DNA of 64,000 nucleotides from Mesorhizobium shangrilense (GTDB taxonomy: Bacteria > Pseudomonadota > Alphaproteobacteria > Rhizobiales > Rhizobiaceae): contig NZ_JAQGPN010000001.1 of assembly GCF_028826155.1 (NCBI RefSeq), positions 682,001 to 746,000 on the forward strand, in the 5' to 3' direction. Position 1 is the stretch's first letter; every line of letters starts with the position of its first letter. The position numbers were made by a program, and so were the translations under genes. Shown in pieces: positions 1 to 8,877 of the stretch. The notes beneath the pieces are model-generated. The model saw only the letters and a program-made list of their open reading frames with translations, searched no databases and was not told the origin of the DNA.

Positions 1-165
1 GCCGCCGCCAAAGGCGCCGTCGATCAGGATCACAGCAGCCCGGAAGGGGTTTTCGCCGACCAGCAGAACCACCAGCCCGGCCACGATGAAGGCGACGAGC
101 AGGTTGATCAGCGGGATCAAACCGTAATCGGCCCAGCGCGGGAGTTTCGCGTAGGGAACGCTCAT
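1..165 (-). CDS. ABC transporter permease, BMP/nucleoside type (partial, N-terminal part)
   Basis: Only the first 55 codons lie in the window; the gene runs off the left edge. The start is ATG at 165, overlapping the stop of the upstream ATP-binding gene in an ATGA arrangement, so the two are translationally coupled. The visible part has a short basic/aromatic N-terminus followed by a hydrophobic segment (about residues 17-37) typical of a first membrane helix. The assignment to the BMP-linked inner-membrane permease family is inferred from the double-domain ATPase next door and the BMP binding protein at 6989-7978. The substrate is unknown; purine nucleosides are the usual one for this family. 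Confidence 0.75.
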   Translation of the reverse strand, partial: MSVPYAKLPRWADYGLIPLINLLVAFIVAGLVVLLVGENPFRAAVILIDGAFGGG

Positions 166-1694
166 TCCGCGGCCTCCATGCGCTCGACGCCGGCCATCAG
201 CAATCCGAGTTCGCCTTCCGTCGCTTCTGGGCCGCGCTCGCCCACGACGCGCCCGTCGAACATGACCAGGATGCGGTCGGACAGCGAGCGGATCTCGTCG
301 AGCTCGACCGAGACCAGCAGAACCGCCTTGCCGGCATCGCGCATCGCGATGAGGCGCTTGTGGATGAACTCGATGGCGCCGACGTCAACGCCGCGCGTCG
401 GCTGGCCGACGATCAGCACGCCGGGGTCACGCTCCATCTCGCGTGCAAGCACGATCTTCTGCTGGTTTCCGCCGGAGAAGTTCGCTGTCTTCAGCCGGGC
501 GTTTGCCGGGCGAATGTCGTATTTCTCGATCTTCTCCTCGGCGTCCGCCTGGATCGCCGCCATGTCGAGGAACGGCCCCTTCAGGTAGCGCTGGTCGGTG
601 TGGTAGCCGAGGATCGAGTTCTCGTTCTCCTCGAACTGCAGGACCAGGCCGACATGGTGCCGATCCTCCGGCACATGCGCCAGCCCGCGGCTGCGCAGTT
701 CTGCAGGATCGGCGTGGCCGGTCACGTCGATCGGTTCGCCGTCGAGGAGCACCGTGCCCGACACCGCCTTGCGTATGCCGGCGATCGCCTCGATCAGCTC
801 AGACTGGCCGTTGCCGGCGACGCCGGCGATGCCGACGATCTCTCCCGCCTGCACCGCGAAAGACACGTCCTTGACCATGGTGACGCCACGGCTGTCCTCA
901 ACGGTCAGGTTGTGCACCTCGAGCTTGATGGTGCCCGCATGCGATTCGCCCTTGTCGACACGCAGCAGCACCCGCCGGCCGACCATCAGCTCGGCCAGTT
1001 CCTCCACCGTCGTCTGCCTGGTCTCCCGCGTCGCCACCATCGTGCCCTGACGCATGACGGAGACGGTGTCGGTGATCGCCATGATCTCACGCAGCTTGTG
1101 CGTGATGAGGACGACCGTCTTTCCCTGCTCCTTCAGTTGCTTGAGGATGCGGAAGAGATGGTCCGCCTCGGCCGGGGTAAGCACGCCTGTGGGCTCGTCG
1201 AGAATCAGGATCTCGGCCCCGCGGTAGAGCGCCTTGAGAATTTCCACGCGCTGCTGGATGCCGACCGGCAGTTCCTCGATCAGCGCGTCCGGGTCGACCT
1301 CGAGGCCATATTCCCTTTCGAGCCGCACCAGCTCGGACCGCGCCTTCGCGATCGAATTCCCCAGCAGCGCCTCGCCTTCCGCCCCAAGGATGATGTTCTC
1401 CAGTACGGTAAAATTCTCGACCAGCATGAAGTGCTGGTGGACCATGCCGATGCCTTGCGCGATGGCGTCGTTGGGCGTCTTGATGGAAACGGGTTTGCCG
1501 GCGACGCGGATCTCGCCTTCGTCGGCTTGGTAGAAGCCGTACAGGATCGACATCAGCGTCGACTTGCCGGCGCCGTTCTCGCCGATGATTCCGTGGATCG
1601 TGCCGCGCCGCACTTCCAGATGGATGTCACGGTTCGCCCTGACCGGACCGAAACTCTTGCTGATACCGATCAGCTCAATCGCAGCGTCCGCCAT
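162..1694 (-). CDS. ABC transporter ATP-binding protein, two fused ATPase domains (BMP/nucleoside type)
   Basis: A 510-residue protein with two tandem ABC domains, as in RbsA/YufO-type importers. The first has Walker A GENGAGKS (about 38-45), a degenerate signature VGIQQR and Walker B ILILDEPT. The second has a degenerate P-loop (GVAGNGQSE, about 295), a canonical-looking FSGGNQQK signature and the altered Walker B LIVGQPTRGVD, where the usual D-E pair is V-G. Such asymmetry is normal in this family. It energises import through the permease that overlaps its 3' end. The ATG at 1694 is preceded by GGAG about 11 bases upstream. Its probable binding protein is 5 kb away at 6989-7978, rather than adjacent as usual. 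Confidence 0.9.
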   Translation of the reverse strand: MADAAIELIGISKSFGPVRANRDIHLEVRRGTIHGIIGENGAGKSTLMSILYGFYQADEGEIRVAGKPVSIKTPNDAIAQGIGMVHQHFMLVENFTVLENIILGAEGEALLGNSIAKARSELVRLEREYGLEVDPDALIEELPVGIQQRVEILKALYRGAEILILDEPTGVLTPAEADHLFRILKQLKEQGKTVVLITHKLREIMAITDTVSVMRQGTMVATRETRQTTVEELAELMVGRRVLLRVDKGESHAGTIKLEVHNLTVEDSRGVTMVKDVSFAVQAGEIVGIAGVAGNGQSELIEAIAGIRKAVSGTVLLDGEPIDVTGHADPAELRSRGLAHVPEDRHHVGLVLQFEENENSILGYHTDQRYLKGPFLDMAAIQADAEEKIEKYDIRPANARLKTANFSGGNQQKIVLAREMERDPGVLIVGQPTRGVDVGAIEFIHKRLIAMRDAGKAVLLVSVELDEIRSLSDRILVMFDGRVVGERGPEATEGELGLLMAGVERMEAAE

Positions 1695-1849
1695 TTGCGA
1701 GCCTGCTCCCCTTGTTTTTTTATGGTTGGGACAGACCTAGCATGGCCTCAAACGACTGCCAATCGGGAGGCGCATGCCGGGTTTTGGCCGCATTGTCGGT
1801 GGCATGGCGCGATGCTAGCCTCCACATGGGCAGGCTTGCGGAGGTGTCT

Positions 1850-3094
1850 ATGGCAGCACCGTTCGTTCCCAGCATGATCAATGCCCTCGATATCGAGAAG
1901 TCGGTGGGTGCGGATGCGGTGAACCAGCCCGAGGACATGCGCGCCGTCAAGATCATGCTCAACGGCGTCCTGCTCACCGACGGCGGGACCGAGGGCGCGC
2001 TTGACGAAAACGACACGGCGACGAGCGGCCCCGAGTTCGAGCGGCTGGAGTTCGCCATCGTCCGCTTCCAGAACATCCACTTCCATGGCGAGTTCGCGCC
2101 GGACGGGCGCATCGAGCCGGGGCGCAAGACGATCCGGAGGCTGAGGGTGCTCTTTGCCCAGCAGCGGGTACCGCTGCCGCAGGTAATCGGCATAACGCCG
2201 CTCATTGCGCCGACCGGCGACACCGACACGCTGGGTTTCAGCGCCGCGCGCCTGACGCGCTCGAAGCCGAGAGCCGACTGGCTGGCGCGGGACCCCACTT
2301 TGCCGGTCGCGCAGATGGTGCCGGTGTTCGGCGCGCGAACGCTCGTGCTGCTGCTGGCGACCACGCGGATGCCGACGTTCCGGATCGAGGACGAGCGCTT
2401 CGCGATCGTCAAGAGCACGGTCTTCAACATGGTCACGATCGAGGGCAGGATGCAGGGCGAGACGCTGCTCAACTGCTACATCGGCGCCTTCCTTGCCGCG
2501 ACGGTGAGGCTCATCGTCCGCAACCCGGCCTTCAAGTTCATCGACGTCGTTCACCTCGGCGCGCCGCAGAACGCGAACGAGCCTCGGACGTTCCTGACGA
2601 CGATGCTGCCCGAGATCAACAGTATCTTCGAGCCGCAGGCCAACGTCACCTTCCTTCCCGGCGATACGCGTTCGGTGACGGCCGCGACCTTCAATGGAAC
2701 GCCGTTCGCGATCCAGCCGGTCGAGTATTTCATACTCGACGACAGGGAAACGGCCCCGCCCGGCGCACAGGCATCGCGGTTCAGCGACCTACAGTTCCTG
2801 GTGCGGGACAACAATGCGGTCACCATGTTCATCAGCCCTCACCTACGAAACCTGCTCCCGACCGTGGGCGGAGCCGCTGAAAGTGCGCCGAGCAACAAAT
2901 GCTGGATCAGGCTTGGCGGCGGCATCCAAGTGAACCCCTTCATCACGCCGGCCCATGAGCTCGGCCACGCGATCGGACTGAGCCATATCCTGACCGGCGC
3001 CGATCTCGACTACCTGATGCGAGACGGGCAAAAAGTGTTTTCGCGCGTGGAGAAGATCCCTGCCGAAACGCTGGTAGACCTTGCGGTCAACTGA
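1850..3094 (+). CDS. putative metzincin-like zinc metalloprotease with possible peptidoglycan-binding-like N-terminus
   Basis: A 414-residue protein. The start is ATG 1850, with GGAGG at 1840-1844 and 5-base spacing; an open frame reaches further upstream, but without such a site. Near the C-terminus (about 369-379) is HELGHAIGLSH, an exact HExxHxxGxxH zinc site, followed 11 residues later by a Met (DYLMRDG) that could form the metzincin Met-turn. Residues about 18-85 (AVNQPEDMRAVK, FQNIHFHGEFAPDGRI, then a KT) resemble the repeat pattern of peptidoglycan-binding-like domains; this is inference. No signal peptide is visible, so it is either cytoplasmic or exported by a non-Sec route. I do not recognise the family as a whole. 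slyX follows after 12 bases. Confidence 0.65.
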   Translation: MAAPFVPSMINALDIEKSVGADAVNQPEDMRAVKIMLNGVLLTDGGTEGALDENDTATSGPEFERLEFAIVRFQNIHFHGEFAPDGRIEPGRKTIRRLRVLFAQQRVPLPQVIGITPLIAPTGDTDTLGFSAARLTRSKPRADWLARDPTLPVAQMVPVFGARTLVLLLATTRMPTFRIEDERFAIVKSTVFNMVTIEGRMQGETLLNCYIGAFLAATVRLIVRNPAFKFIDVVHLGAPQNANEPRTFLTTMLPEINSIFEPQANVTFLPGDTRSVTAATFNGTPFAIQPVEYFILDDRETAPPGAQASRFSDLQFLVRDNNAVTMFISPHLRNLLPTVGGAAESAPSNKCWIRLGGGIQVNPFITPAHELGHAIGLSHILTGADLDYLMRDGQKVFSRVEKIPAETLVDLAVN

Positions 3095-3106
3095 TAGGAG
3101 CGCGGC

Positions 3107-3316
3107 ATGACCACGCCGTCCGACCGACTGACCGACCTGGAGATCCGCAACGCGGAGCAGGAGCACACCATCGAGGAGCTGTCAGGCCAGGTCGCCGAAC
3201 AGTGGAAGGTGATCGAGCGCCTCCAGAAGAAGGTCGACGCGCTTGCCGAACGCTTCCTCGAACTCGAGGATCAGGCGGCGCCGGACATCCCGGTCACCAG
3301 ACCGCCCCATTGGTGA
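3107..3316 (+). CDS. slyX: SlyX family protein
   Basis: A 69-residue protein that is almost entirely predicted coiled coil (heptads from about residue 7 to 55, e.g. LTDLEIRNAEQEHTIEEL) and ends in a proline-rich tail with the characteristic terminal PPHW (PPHY/W in SlyX). Length and tail fit the SlyX family, whose function is poorly known. AGGAG sits about 8 bases before the ATG. It lies 12 bases downstream of the metalloprotease-like gene and is probably co-transcribed with it. Confidence 0.85.
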   Translation: MTTPSDRLTDLEIRNAEQEHTIEELSGQVAEQWKVIERLQKKVDALAERFLELEDQAAPDIPVTRPPHW

Positions 3317-3423
3317 GGACGGTTCCCGAAACTGTCACATGCCGTTCAAGCTCCTGTCGGCGAGGTGTCACACAGCCCCAATACACCGCCGGGCCATGGC
3401 ATCCGTGAGCACAGGAGACGGAC

Positions 3424-4707
3424 ATGATCGCGCGGCGCAGGTTTCTCATTGGCAGCATGATAGCAGCCGCGGCAGGAGGCTCGATTGCAAAGGCCACGGC
3501 GGAAACCGCCCCGCTGCCCACGCTCGACGCAGCCGCCGCCGCGACCGATGCGAGCTATTGGGCGTCGATCGCCGACCTCTATGAGGTCGATCGCGCCGTC
3601 GCCAATCTCGAGAACGGCTATTGGGGCATCATGGCGCGTCCGGTTCTCGAGAACTACATCGAGAACACGCAGCGTGTGAACCGCCAGAACACGGTCTATG
3701 CGCGCGGCACGTTCGGGGCCGATCTTGAGAACACCCGCAACAGGATCGCGGCCGCCGCCGGCGTTCAGCCGGAGGAAGTGGCGATCACGCGCGGCGCCAC
3801 CGAGGCGCTGCAGGTGCTGATCGCCGGCTACAACAAGCTGCAACCCGGCGACACCGTGCTGTTTGCGGATCTCGACTACGATTCCATGCAGTATGCGATG
3901 AACGCGCTGAAGGATCGGCGCGGCGTCGAGGTGAAGACCTTCGACATCCCCGAGCCGGCCACGCGGGAGGCTGTGCTCGAGACGTACCGCCTCACGCTCG
4001 AGCAGACGCCTAAGGCAAAGCTCCTCCTCCTCACCCACCTCTCGCACCGCACCGGACTGGTCATGCCGGTTCGCGAGATCGCCGAGATGGCGCGCGCCAG
4101 AGGTGTCGACGTCATCGTCGACGCAGCCCATTCATGGGGCCAGATCCCGTTCGACATCGCCGATCTCGGCGCCGATTTCGTCGGCCTCAACCTCCACAAG
4201 TGGATCGGCGCGCCGGTCGGCATGGGTTTCCTCTACATCAGGAAGCAGCGCCTTGCCGACATCGACGTTCATTTCGGCGATGAGGACTGGCCGGCCGACG
4301 ACATCCGCTCGCGCATCCACACCGGCACGCTGAACTTCGCCGCAGCACTCTCCGTACCGGCCGCAATAGACCTTCACGAGCAGATCGGCGCCCCGGCGAA
4401 GCATGCGAGGCTTACGCATCTGCGCAACTATTGGGTTGCCAAGGTGCGGTCTATCGAGACGCTCGAAGTGCTGACCCCGGACGAGAGCGGCATGCATGCC
4501 GGCATCACCTCGTTCCGCATCAAGGGCAAGCCGAGCAAGGACGACAACACCGCGATCGTGAACAGGCTGCGCGACGAGTTCAAGGTGCTGACGGTGCGCC
4601 GCGGCGGCGTCGCGGCCGGCAATTGCATCCGCGTCTCGCCGGCGCTCTACACCACCGAAGCGGAACTCGACCGGTTGGTCGCAGCGCTGACAGCAGTCAG
4701 CAGCTGA
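3424..4707 (+). CDS. Tat-exported class V aminotransferase-fold PLP enzyme (isopenicillin-N-epimerase/PvdN-like)
   Basis: A 427-residue fold-type I PLP enzyme of the class V (NifS/epimerase-like) group. The N-terminus carries a twin-arginine signal (RRRFLIG then an Ala/Gly-rich stretch ending near AKATA), so the enzyme should fold with its cofactor and go to the periplasm. The PLP-ring aspartate is D233 in DAAHSWGQIP and the Schiff-base lysine is K259 in LNLHKWIG. The ITRGATEALQVL stretch forms the phosphate-binding region. The start ATG has AGGAG about 7 bases upstream. The best known Tat-exported relative is PvdN of pseudomonads (pyoverdine maturation), but no siderophore genes are nearby, so the substrate is unknown. 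Confidence 0.8.
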   Translation: MIARRRFLIGSMIAAAAGGSIAKATAETAPLPTLDAAAAATDASYWASIADLYEVDRAVANLENGYWGIMARPVLENYIENTQRVNRQNTVYARGTFGADLENTRNRIAAAAGVQPEEVAITRGATEALQVLIAGYNKLQPGDTVLFADLDYDSMQYAMNALKDRRGVEVKTFDIPEPATREAVLETYRLTLEQTPKAKLLLLTHLSHRTGLVMPVREIAEMARARGVDVIVDAAHSWGQIPFDIADLGADFVGLNLHKWIGAPVGMGFLYIRKQRLADIDVHFGDEDWPADDIRSRIHTGTLNFAAALSVPAAIDLHEQIGAPAKHARLTHLRNYWVAKVRSIETLEVLTPDESGMHAGITSFRIKGKPSKDDNTAIVNRLRDEFKVLTVRRGGVAAGNCIRVSPALYTTEAELDRLVAALTAVSS

Positions 4708-4796
4708 CCGGCCTCGCGGGCATCGGCGTCGCCGGCCTACCCGGCCTAGGCGATGTCCGCTGCCTGACGAGAGAGGAATGACGCAAGTCTGGATCG

Positions 4797-5282
4797 CTAC
4801 GGGCGGTCTCCCAGCCGCCGCGACATCAGCACGGACGATATGCCGTCCACCTGGAATCGTTCGCGGACGCTCCAGCCGAGCCGGGCATAGAACGGCTCGG
4901 CCTCGTCCGTGTAGAGGTGGAGCTCGTCGCATCCCCGCGTCACCGCATGCGCCTCGACCGCCCGTACCAATTCTGCGCCGATGCCCCGCCGGCGGATTGC
5001 CGGGGCCACAACCAGCCCCGCCAACCACGGCGTGAGATCGTGGGCCGGCTCCAGCTCATGCCGGATGAACAGGCATGAGCCCGCCACCGAACCGTCGACT
5101 TCGGCCACGAACGCCGCTTCGAAACCATCCCCCGTAATGAGTTTCCTGAGGTCGTCCGCATCCTCATCTACCGTCCTCGCGGTTCCGGCGAAGAACGCGG
5201 CGTGGCGCAGTCGAGCGACCGCCGCCACGTGCGCAAGCTCCATCGGCACGATCCTCGTGCCCTTGCGACCGGCTTCGAACAT
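4797..5282 (-). CDS. GNAT family N-acetyltransferase
   Basis: A 161-residue single-domain GNAT. The acetyl-CoA-binding motif A is visible as LVVAPAIRRRGIGAELV (about 98-114, with RRRGIG as the pyrophosphate loop), followed by the C-terminal FYARLGW motif. It starts at ATG 5282 in a TGATG overlap with the stop of the MFS gene, which decides the start and shows coupling. It is the last gene of a VOC-MFS-GNAT operon. The combination of a drug-type exporter, a glyoxalase/bleomycin-resistance fold protein and an acetyltransferase suggests detoxification of a small molecule. The substrate cannot be told. Confidence 0.85.
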   Translation of the reverse strand: MFEAGRKGTRIVPMELAHVAAVARLRHAAFFAGTARTVDEDADDLRKLITGDGFEAAFVAEVDGSVAGSCLFIRHELEPAHDLTPWLAGLVVAPAIRRRGIGAELVRAVEAHAVTRGCDELHLYTDEAEPFYARLGWSVRERFQVDGISSVLMSRRLGDRP

Positions 5283-6457
5283 CAGGCTGCGCGGCTTTCC
5301 TGCAGTTGCTGAGTCCGCGCGTTGGGCAGGATCACCAGGATCGCCACCACGCCCGCGGCAGAGAGGAGGATGCCTAGCCCGGCCCAGCTCCAGTTTTCGA
5401 TGACCCAGCCGGCCAGCGGCGGACCGAACAGCGTCCCCAGCCCGCCCGCCTGCGCGACGAGGCCGATCGCCACCGACACAGAGCCCCCCTTGGGCACCAG
5501 TGCCGGGATCGCGGCGTAGAGCGCCGAGCCGACCACGCCGCTGGAGATCACGAACGCCACCGCCGAGGCGGTTGCAAGCGCCGGGCTTGCGCCCGAGAAA
5601 GCCGGATAGCCCGTCAACACCGCAATAGCGAAGCAGGCAGCCGAAAGCAGCGCCGTCTTTCGGGGGCTGGCGCCGCGCACGAGTATGGTGGCCAGCACAT
5701 TCCCGATCGGCACGAGGAGGGCGATCACGCCGGCGGAGAGCAGCATGTCCCCACCGTCCTCGATAAAGGCAGGCATGAAGGCGAAGAAGGCCAGCGTCTG
5801 GACGACGAAAAGGCCGAAACTCACCGCAACCAGCACCACCGGCCGCCCGAGCGACGACTTGAGCATGCCGCCAGGCGCCGCCCGCGGACCGTCCTGCGTC
5901 GTCGCATCCTTGACGCCGCTCAGCAGGAGGAGCCCCAGCGTGGCGGAAACGGCATAGCCCGCCGCCATGACGAACAGGTAGGCTTCGGGCGAGGAACCGG
6001 GAAGCATCGCCTGCGCGGTCAGGTCGGAGATCGCGAAGCCCACCGGCACGAAGCAGCTCCAGATCGCCAGCACCGGCCCGCGCCACTCCGGCAGCGAAAT
6101 CGAGGTGAGGACCGCCGGCAGCGCGATCACCAGGATGACGTAGCCCACACCCTCGACCAGCCGCGCGGCGAGGATCGCCTCGGGCGATTGCAGCAGAGGC
6201 AGCGCCAGCGCTCCTGCGGCGAGGAAAAGCGATCCGACGAGCGCGCTGCGCCGCGCGCCGAACAGCTCGATGCCCCAGCCGGCCGGCAGCGCCACCAAGG
6301 CGACGAAGACGCCGATCATCGAGGTGAGCCAGCCGATGAGGACGAGCGAAAAGCCGACCTCGGTCTGGTACCACCCGACCAGCGGCGCGATCTTGCCGAG
6401 CTGCGCTCCCGCGAAAATGCCGGCGATCAGCAGGACGGCGATGGATGTAAGGCGCAT
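5282..6457 (-). CDS. MFS transporter (CynX/NimT-like)
   Basis: A 391-residue membrane protein with about 12 hydrophobic segments in two halves separated by a short loop near residues 185-200 (LLSGVKDATTQDGP). The conserved loop 2-3 motif appears as GIELFGARRSALVGS (about 62-76), typical of major facilitator proteins. Overall length and pattern resemble the CynX/NimT branch, but substrate and direction cannot be read from the sequence. It begins one base after the stop of the VOC gene and overlaps the downstream GNAT gene, so the three form one operon. Confidence 0.85.
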   Translation of the reverse strand: MRLTSIAVLLIAGIFAGAQLGKIAPLVGWYQTEVGFSLVLIGWLTSMIGVFVALVALPAGWGIELFGARRSALVGSLFLAAGALALPLLQSPEAILAARLVEGVGYVILVIALPAVLTSISLPEWRGPVLAIWSCFVPVGFAISDLTAQAMLPGSSPEAYLFVMAAGYAVSATLGLLLLSGVKDATTQDGPRAAPGGMLKSSLGRPVVLVAVSFGLFVVQTLAFFAFMPAFIEDGGDMLLSAGVIALLVPIGNVLATILVRGASPRKTALLSAACFAIAVLTGYPAFSGASPALATASAVAFVISSGVVGSALYAAIPALVPKGGSVSVAIGLVAQAGGLGTLFGPPLAGWVIENWSWAGLGILLSAAGVVAILVILPNARTQQLQESRAA

Positions 6458-6458
6458 G

Positions 6459-6812
6459 TCAGGCCGGCTGCCAGAGTTCGAGGGGATTGCCCTCGGGATC
6501 GTGGATCCGGCAGAAACGCCCGACCTCGGAATCCCATTCGGCCCGGGTTTCGACCGCGATGCCGGCCGCCTTGAGCTTCTCCATCATGCCGTCGAGGTCG
6601 TCGACTCGGAAGTTCACCAGGAAGGGCTGCTCGGGCCGTCCGAAATAGGTCGTGTCCTCTGCGAACGCCGAGAACACGGTGGGGCCGGCCTCCTGGGACC
6701 AGACCGTCTTGGCGATGTCGTCGATGCCCAGATGGGTTTCATACCAGGCGGCCAGACCCTGCGGATCACGCGCGCGGAAAAAGAAGCCGCCGATTCCGGT
6801 GACCCTGGCCAT
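6459..6812 (-). CDS. VOC family (glyoxalase/bleomycin-resistance fold) protein
   Basis: A 117-residue protein with the two beta-alpha-beta-beta-beta modules of the vicinal oxygen chelate fold: GGFFFRARDPQGLAAWY at the N-terminus and FCRIHDPEGNPLELWQP at the C-terminus, the latter carrying the usual metal-ligand glutamate. The true start is taken as ATG 6812, because GGGAGGAG lies 11 bases upstream; a TTG seven codons earlier would place that ribosome site inside the gene. It may be an enzyme or a ligand sequestration protein. It is the first gene of the VOC-MFS-GNAT operon. Confidence 0.82.
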   Translation of the reverse strand: MARVTGIGGFFFRARDPQGLAAWYETHLGIDDIAKTVWSQEAGPTVFSAFAEDTTYFGRPEQPFLVNFRVDDLDGMMEKLKAAGIAVETRAEWDSEVGRFCRIHDPEGNPLELWQPA

Positions 6813-6988
6813 GGCCGTCCGAACTCCTCCCAATCAACGCAAGGCGCGCCAGCCGGCGCTCAGGAAGCTTCCGAGATCTGCCTGAAAGACGGCGGGCCCG
6901 ACAAGGCCCGACGTCTCATGCCCGCGTGGAGCCGCAGTATTGGCTGCGGCCCCGTGCGAGCGACGGTTCAACGCGTCGGACACGCCAA

Positions 6989-7978
6989 TCAGTACGGGCA
7001 GGCGTTGTCCGACATGTAGTCGTGCACCTGGATGGAGCCGGCGATGATGTCGGCCTTGGCCTTCTCGGCCGCCGCCTTCATGTCGGCCGTGACGAGGTCC
7101 TTGTTGTTGTCGTCCATGGCGTAGTCGACGCCGCCTTCCTTGAGGCCGAGATTGTTGATGCCGGCGGTGAACTTGTCGTCCTTGGCGTCCATGAAGGCGT
7201 TGTAGACGGCGACGTCCACGCGCTTGACCATGGAGGTCAGCACCTTGCCGGGCTGCAGCCCGTTCTGGTTGGAATCGACGCCGATGCCGAGCTTGCCGGC
7301 ATCCGCCGCCGCCTGCAGCACACCGACGCCGGTGCCGCCAGCCGCCGCGTAGATGACGTCCGCGCCCTGGTCCATCTGCGACTTGGCGATCTCGCCGCCC
7401 TTGGTCGGATCGTTCCAAGCCGCCGGGGTGTCGCCCGTCATGTTGTAGATGACGTCGGTCGCGCCGGCCGCCTTGGCGCCGCCGACATAGCCGCAGCCGA
7501 ACTTGCGGATCAGCGGGATGTCCATGCCACCGATGAAGCCGACCTTCTTGTTCGCGGAGGCGAGTGCTGCGAGCACGCCGACGACGTAGGAGCCCTCATG
7601 CTCCTTGTAGACCACCGAGCGGACGTTGGGCTTCTCGACGACCATGTCGATGATGGCGAACTTGGTGTCCGGGAACTCGGCGGCCACCTTTTCGAGCGCA
7701 GCCGCCCAGGAGAAGCCGGCCATGACGATCGGGTTGCGGCCGTCCTCGGCGAAGCGGCGAAGCGCCTGCTCGCGCTGGGCGTCGTTGGAGATCTCGAACT
7801 CGACATACTCGATGCCGGTCTCGGTCTTGAACTTCTCGGCGCCGTTGAAGGACGCTTCGTTGAAGGACTTGTCGAACTTGCCGCCGAGATCGAAGAGGAG
7901 GCCCGGCTTGATGTCCGCGGCGAACGCCGAGGCGGACATCGCAGTTGCGGCCAGCAGGCCGAGGAGAATACGCTTCAT
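6989..7978 (-). CDS. BMP family ABC transporter substrate-binding protein
   Basis: A 329-residue exported protein of the Bmp/Med basic membrane protein family (PnrA-like). The signal peptide MKRILLGLLAATAMSASAFA is followed by mature protein starting ADIKPGLLFD. Family hallmarks include KSFNEASFNGAEKF, a VGFIGGMDIPLIRKF ligand-loop region, and GADVIYAAAGGTGVGV. There is no lipobox Cys, so it is periplasmic rather than a lipoprotein. The ATG at 7978 is the only start giving a proper signal peptide. It is the likely partner of the ATPase and permease at the left edge, separated from them by about 5.3 kb of other genes on both strands. Nucleosides are the usual ligands of the family. Confidence 0.9.
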   Translation of the reverse strand: MKRILLGLLAATAMSASAFAADIKPGLLFDLGGKFDKSFNEASFNGAEKFKTETGIEYVEFEISNDAQREQALRRFAEDGRNPIVMAGFSWAAALEKVAAEFPDTKFAIIDMVVEKPNVRSVVYKEHEGSYVVGVLAALASANKKVGFIGGMDIPLIRKFGCGYVGGAKAAGATDVIYNMTGDTPAAWNDPTKGGEIAKSQMDQGADVIYAAAGGTGVGVLQAAADAGKLGIGVDSNQNGLQPGKVLTSMVKRVDVAVYNAFMDAKDDKFTAGINNLGLKEGGVDYAMDDNNKDLVTADMKAAAEKAKADIIAGSIQVHDYMSDNACPY

Positions 7979-8158
7979 GTGATCCACACCCTGTCGGTTG
8001 TTATATTTCCCTTTTGGCCGACCACCCCGGAAGCCCGCGATGTGGCGGCCTATCGCAGGAGTTCCTGTCCCGCTTGGCGGCAATCTTGCACGCCCAAGGG
8101 GAAAATTCCACGCGGAATTTTGACCTTTTGGAAAACCGACAGGGCCGGTCGACGGACG

Positions 8159-8824
8159 TCAGACGACGGCCGGGGCAGGCACCGCACAGGCGACGCCGGT
8201 GCCCTTCAATCCGCAGTATCCAAAGGGATTCTTCGCCAGATACTGCTGGTGATCCTCCTCGGCGAAGTAGAATTCGGGCGCAGGCGCGATCTCGGTTGTG
8301 ATCTTGCCGCGGCCGGCCTCCTTCAGTGCCGCCTCATAGGCGTCGCGCGAGGCAAGGGCGGCCTCCTGCTGGGCGTCGCCGAAGGTGTAGATCGCGGAGC
8401 GGTACGTGGTCCCGACGTCGTTGCCCTGTCGCATGCCCTGGGTCGGGTCGTGCGCCTCCCAGAAGATCTTGAGCAGGTCGGCGTAGGACACGACCTTGGG
8501 GTGGAACACGACAAGGACGACCTCGGCGTGGCCGGTCAGACCGGTGCAGGTCTCCTGATAGGTCGGATTGGGCGTGTAGCCCCCGGCATAGCCGACCGCC
8601 GTGACCCACACCCCTTCGGTCTCCCAGAACAGGCGCTCGGCGCCCCAGAAGCAACCGAGCCCGAACATCGCGGTCTCCAGTCCCTCGGGATAGGGGCCTT
8701 TCAGGGGGCGCTTCGAGACGTAGTGCTTCGAAGCGGTCGGCATCGGCCGGTCGCGCCCGGGCAGCGCCTCTTCCGGCTTCGGCATGTTGTACTTCTTGTT
8801 CAGCATGTCACTGAGGAAGAACAT
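8159..8824 (-). CDS. msrA: peptide-methionine (S)-S-oxide reductase MsrA
   Basis: A 221-residue enzyme that repairs methionine-S-sulfoxide in proteins. The active-site motif GCFWG places the catalytic Cys at residue 58, followed by the family sequences GYAGG, GHAEVV and WEAHDPTQ. A second Cys in FGYCGLKG near the C-terminus (about 207) is the usual resolving position. The N-terminal extension of about 50 residues ([20 protein letters not shown] and onward) is typical of the long alphaproteobacterial MsrA. The ATG at 8824 has AAGGAG about 10 bases upstream. The product should be cytoplasmic; the gene appears monocistronic. Confidence 0.95.
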   Translation of the reverse strand: MFFLSDMLNKKYNMPKPEEALPGRDRPMPTASKHYVSKRPLKGPYPEGLETAMFGLGCFWGAERLFWETEGVWVTAVGYAGGYTPNPTYQETCTGLTGHAEVVLVVFHPKVVSYADLLKIFWEAHDPTQGMRQGNDVGTTYRSAIYTFGDAQQEAALASRDAYEAALKEAGRGKITTEIAPAPEFYFAEEDHQQYLAKNPFGYCGLKGTGVACAVPAPAVV

Positions 8825-8877
8825 TTTCCACGTCTCCTTGTGCGCTCATTGTGCGCTCAGGCCGGCTATCCGGCCGC

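Noticed and set aside
360..1877. A 505-codon plus-strand open frame
   Set aside because: Antisense to the double ATPase gene; no recognisable protein features.
6893..6910. Hairpin CGGGCC/GGCCCG as terminator of the BMP gene
   Set aside because: Six-base stem with no T run on either strand; too weak in this GC background.
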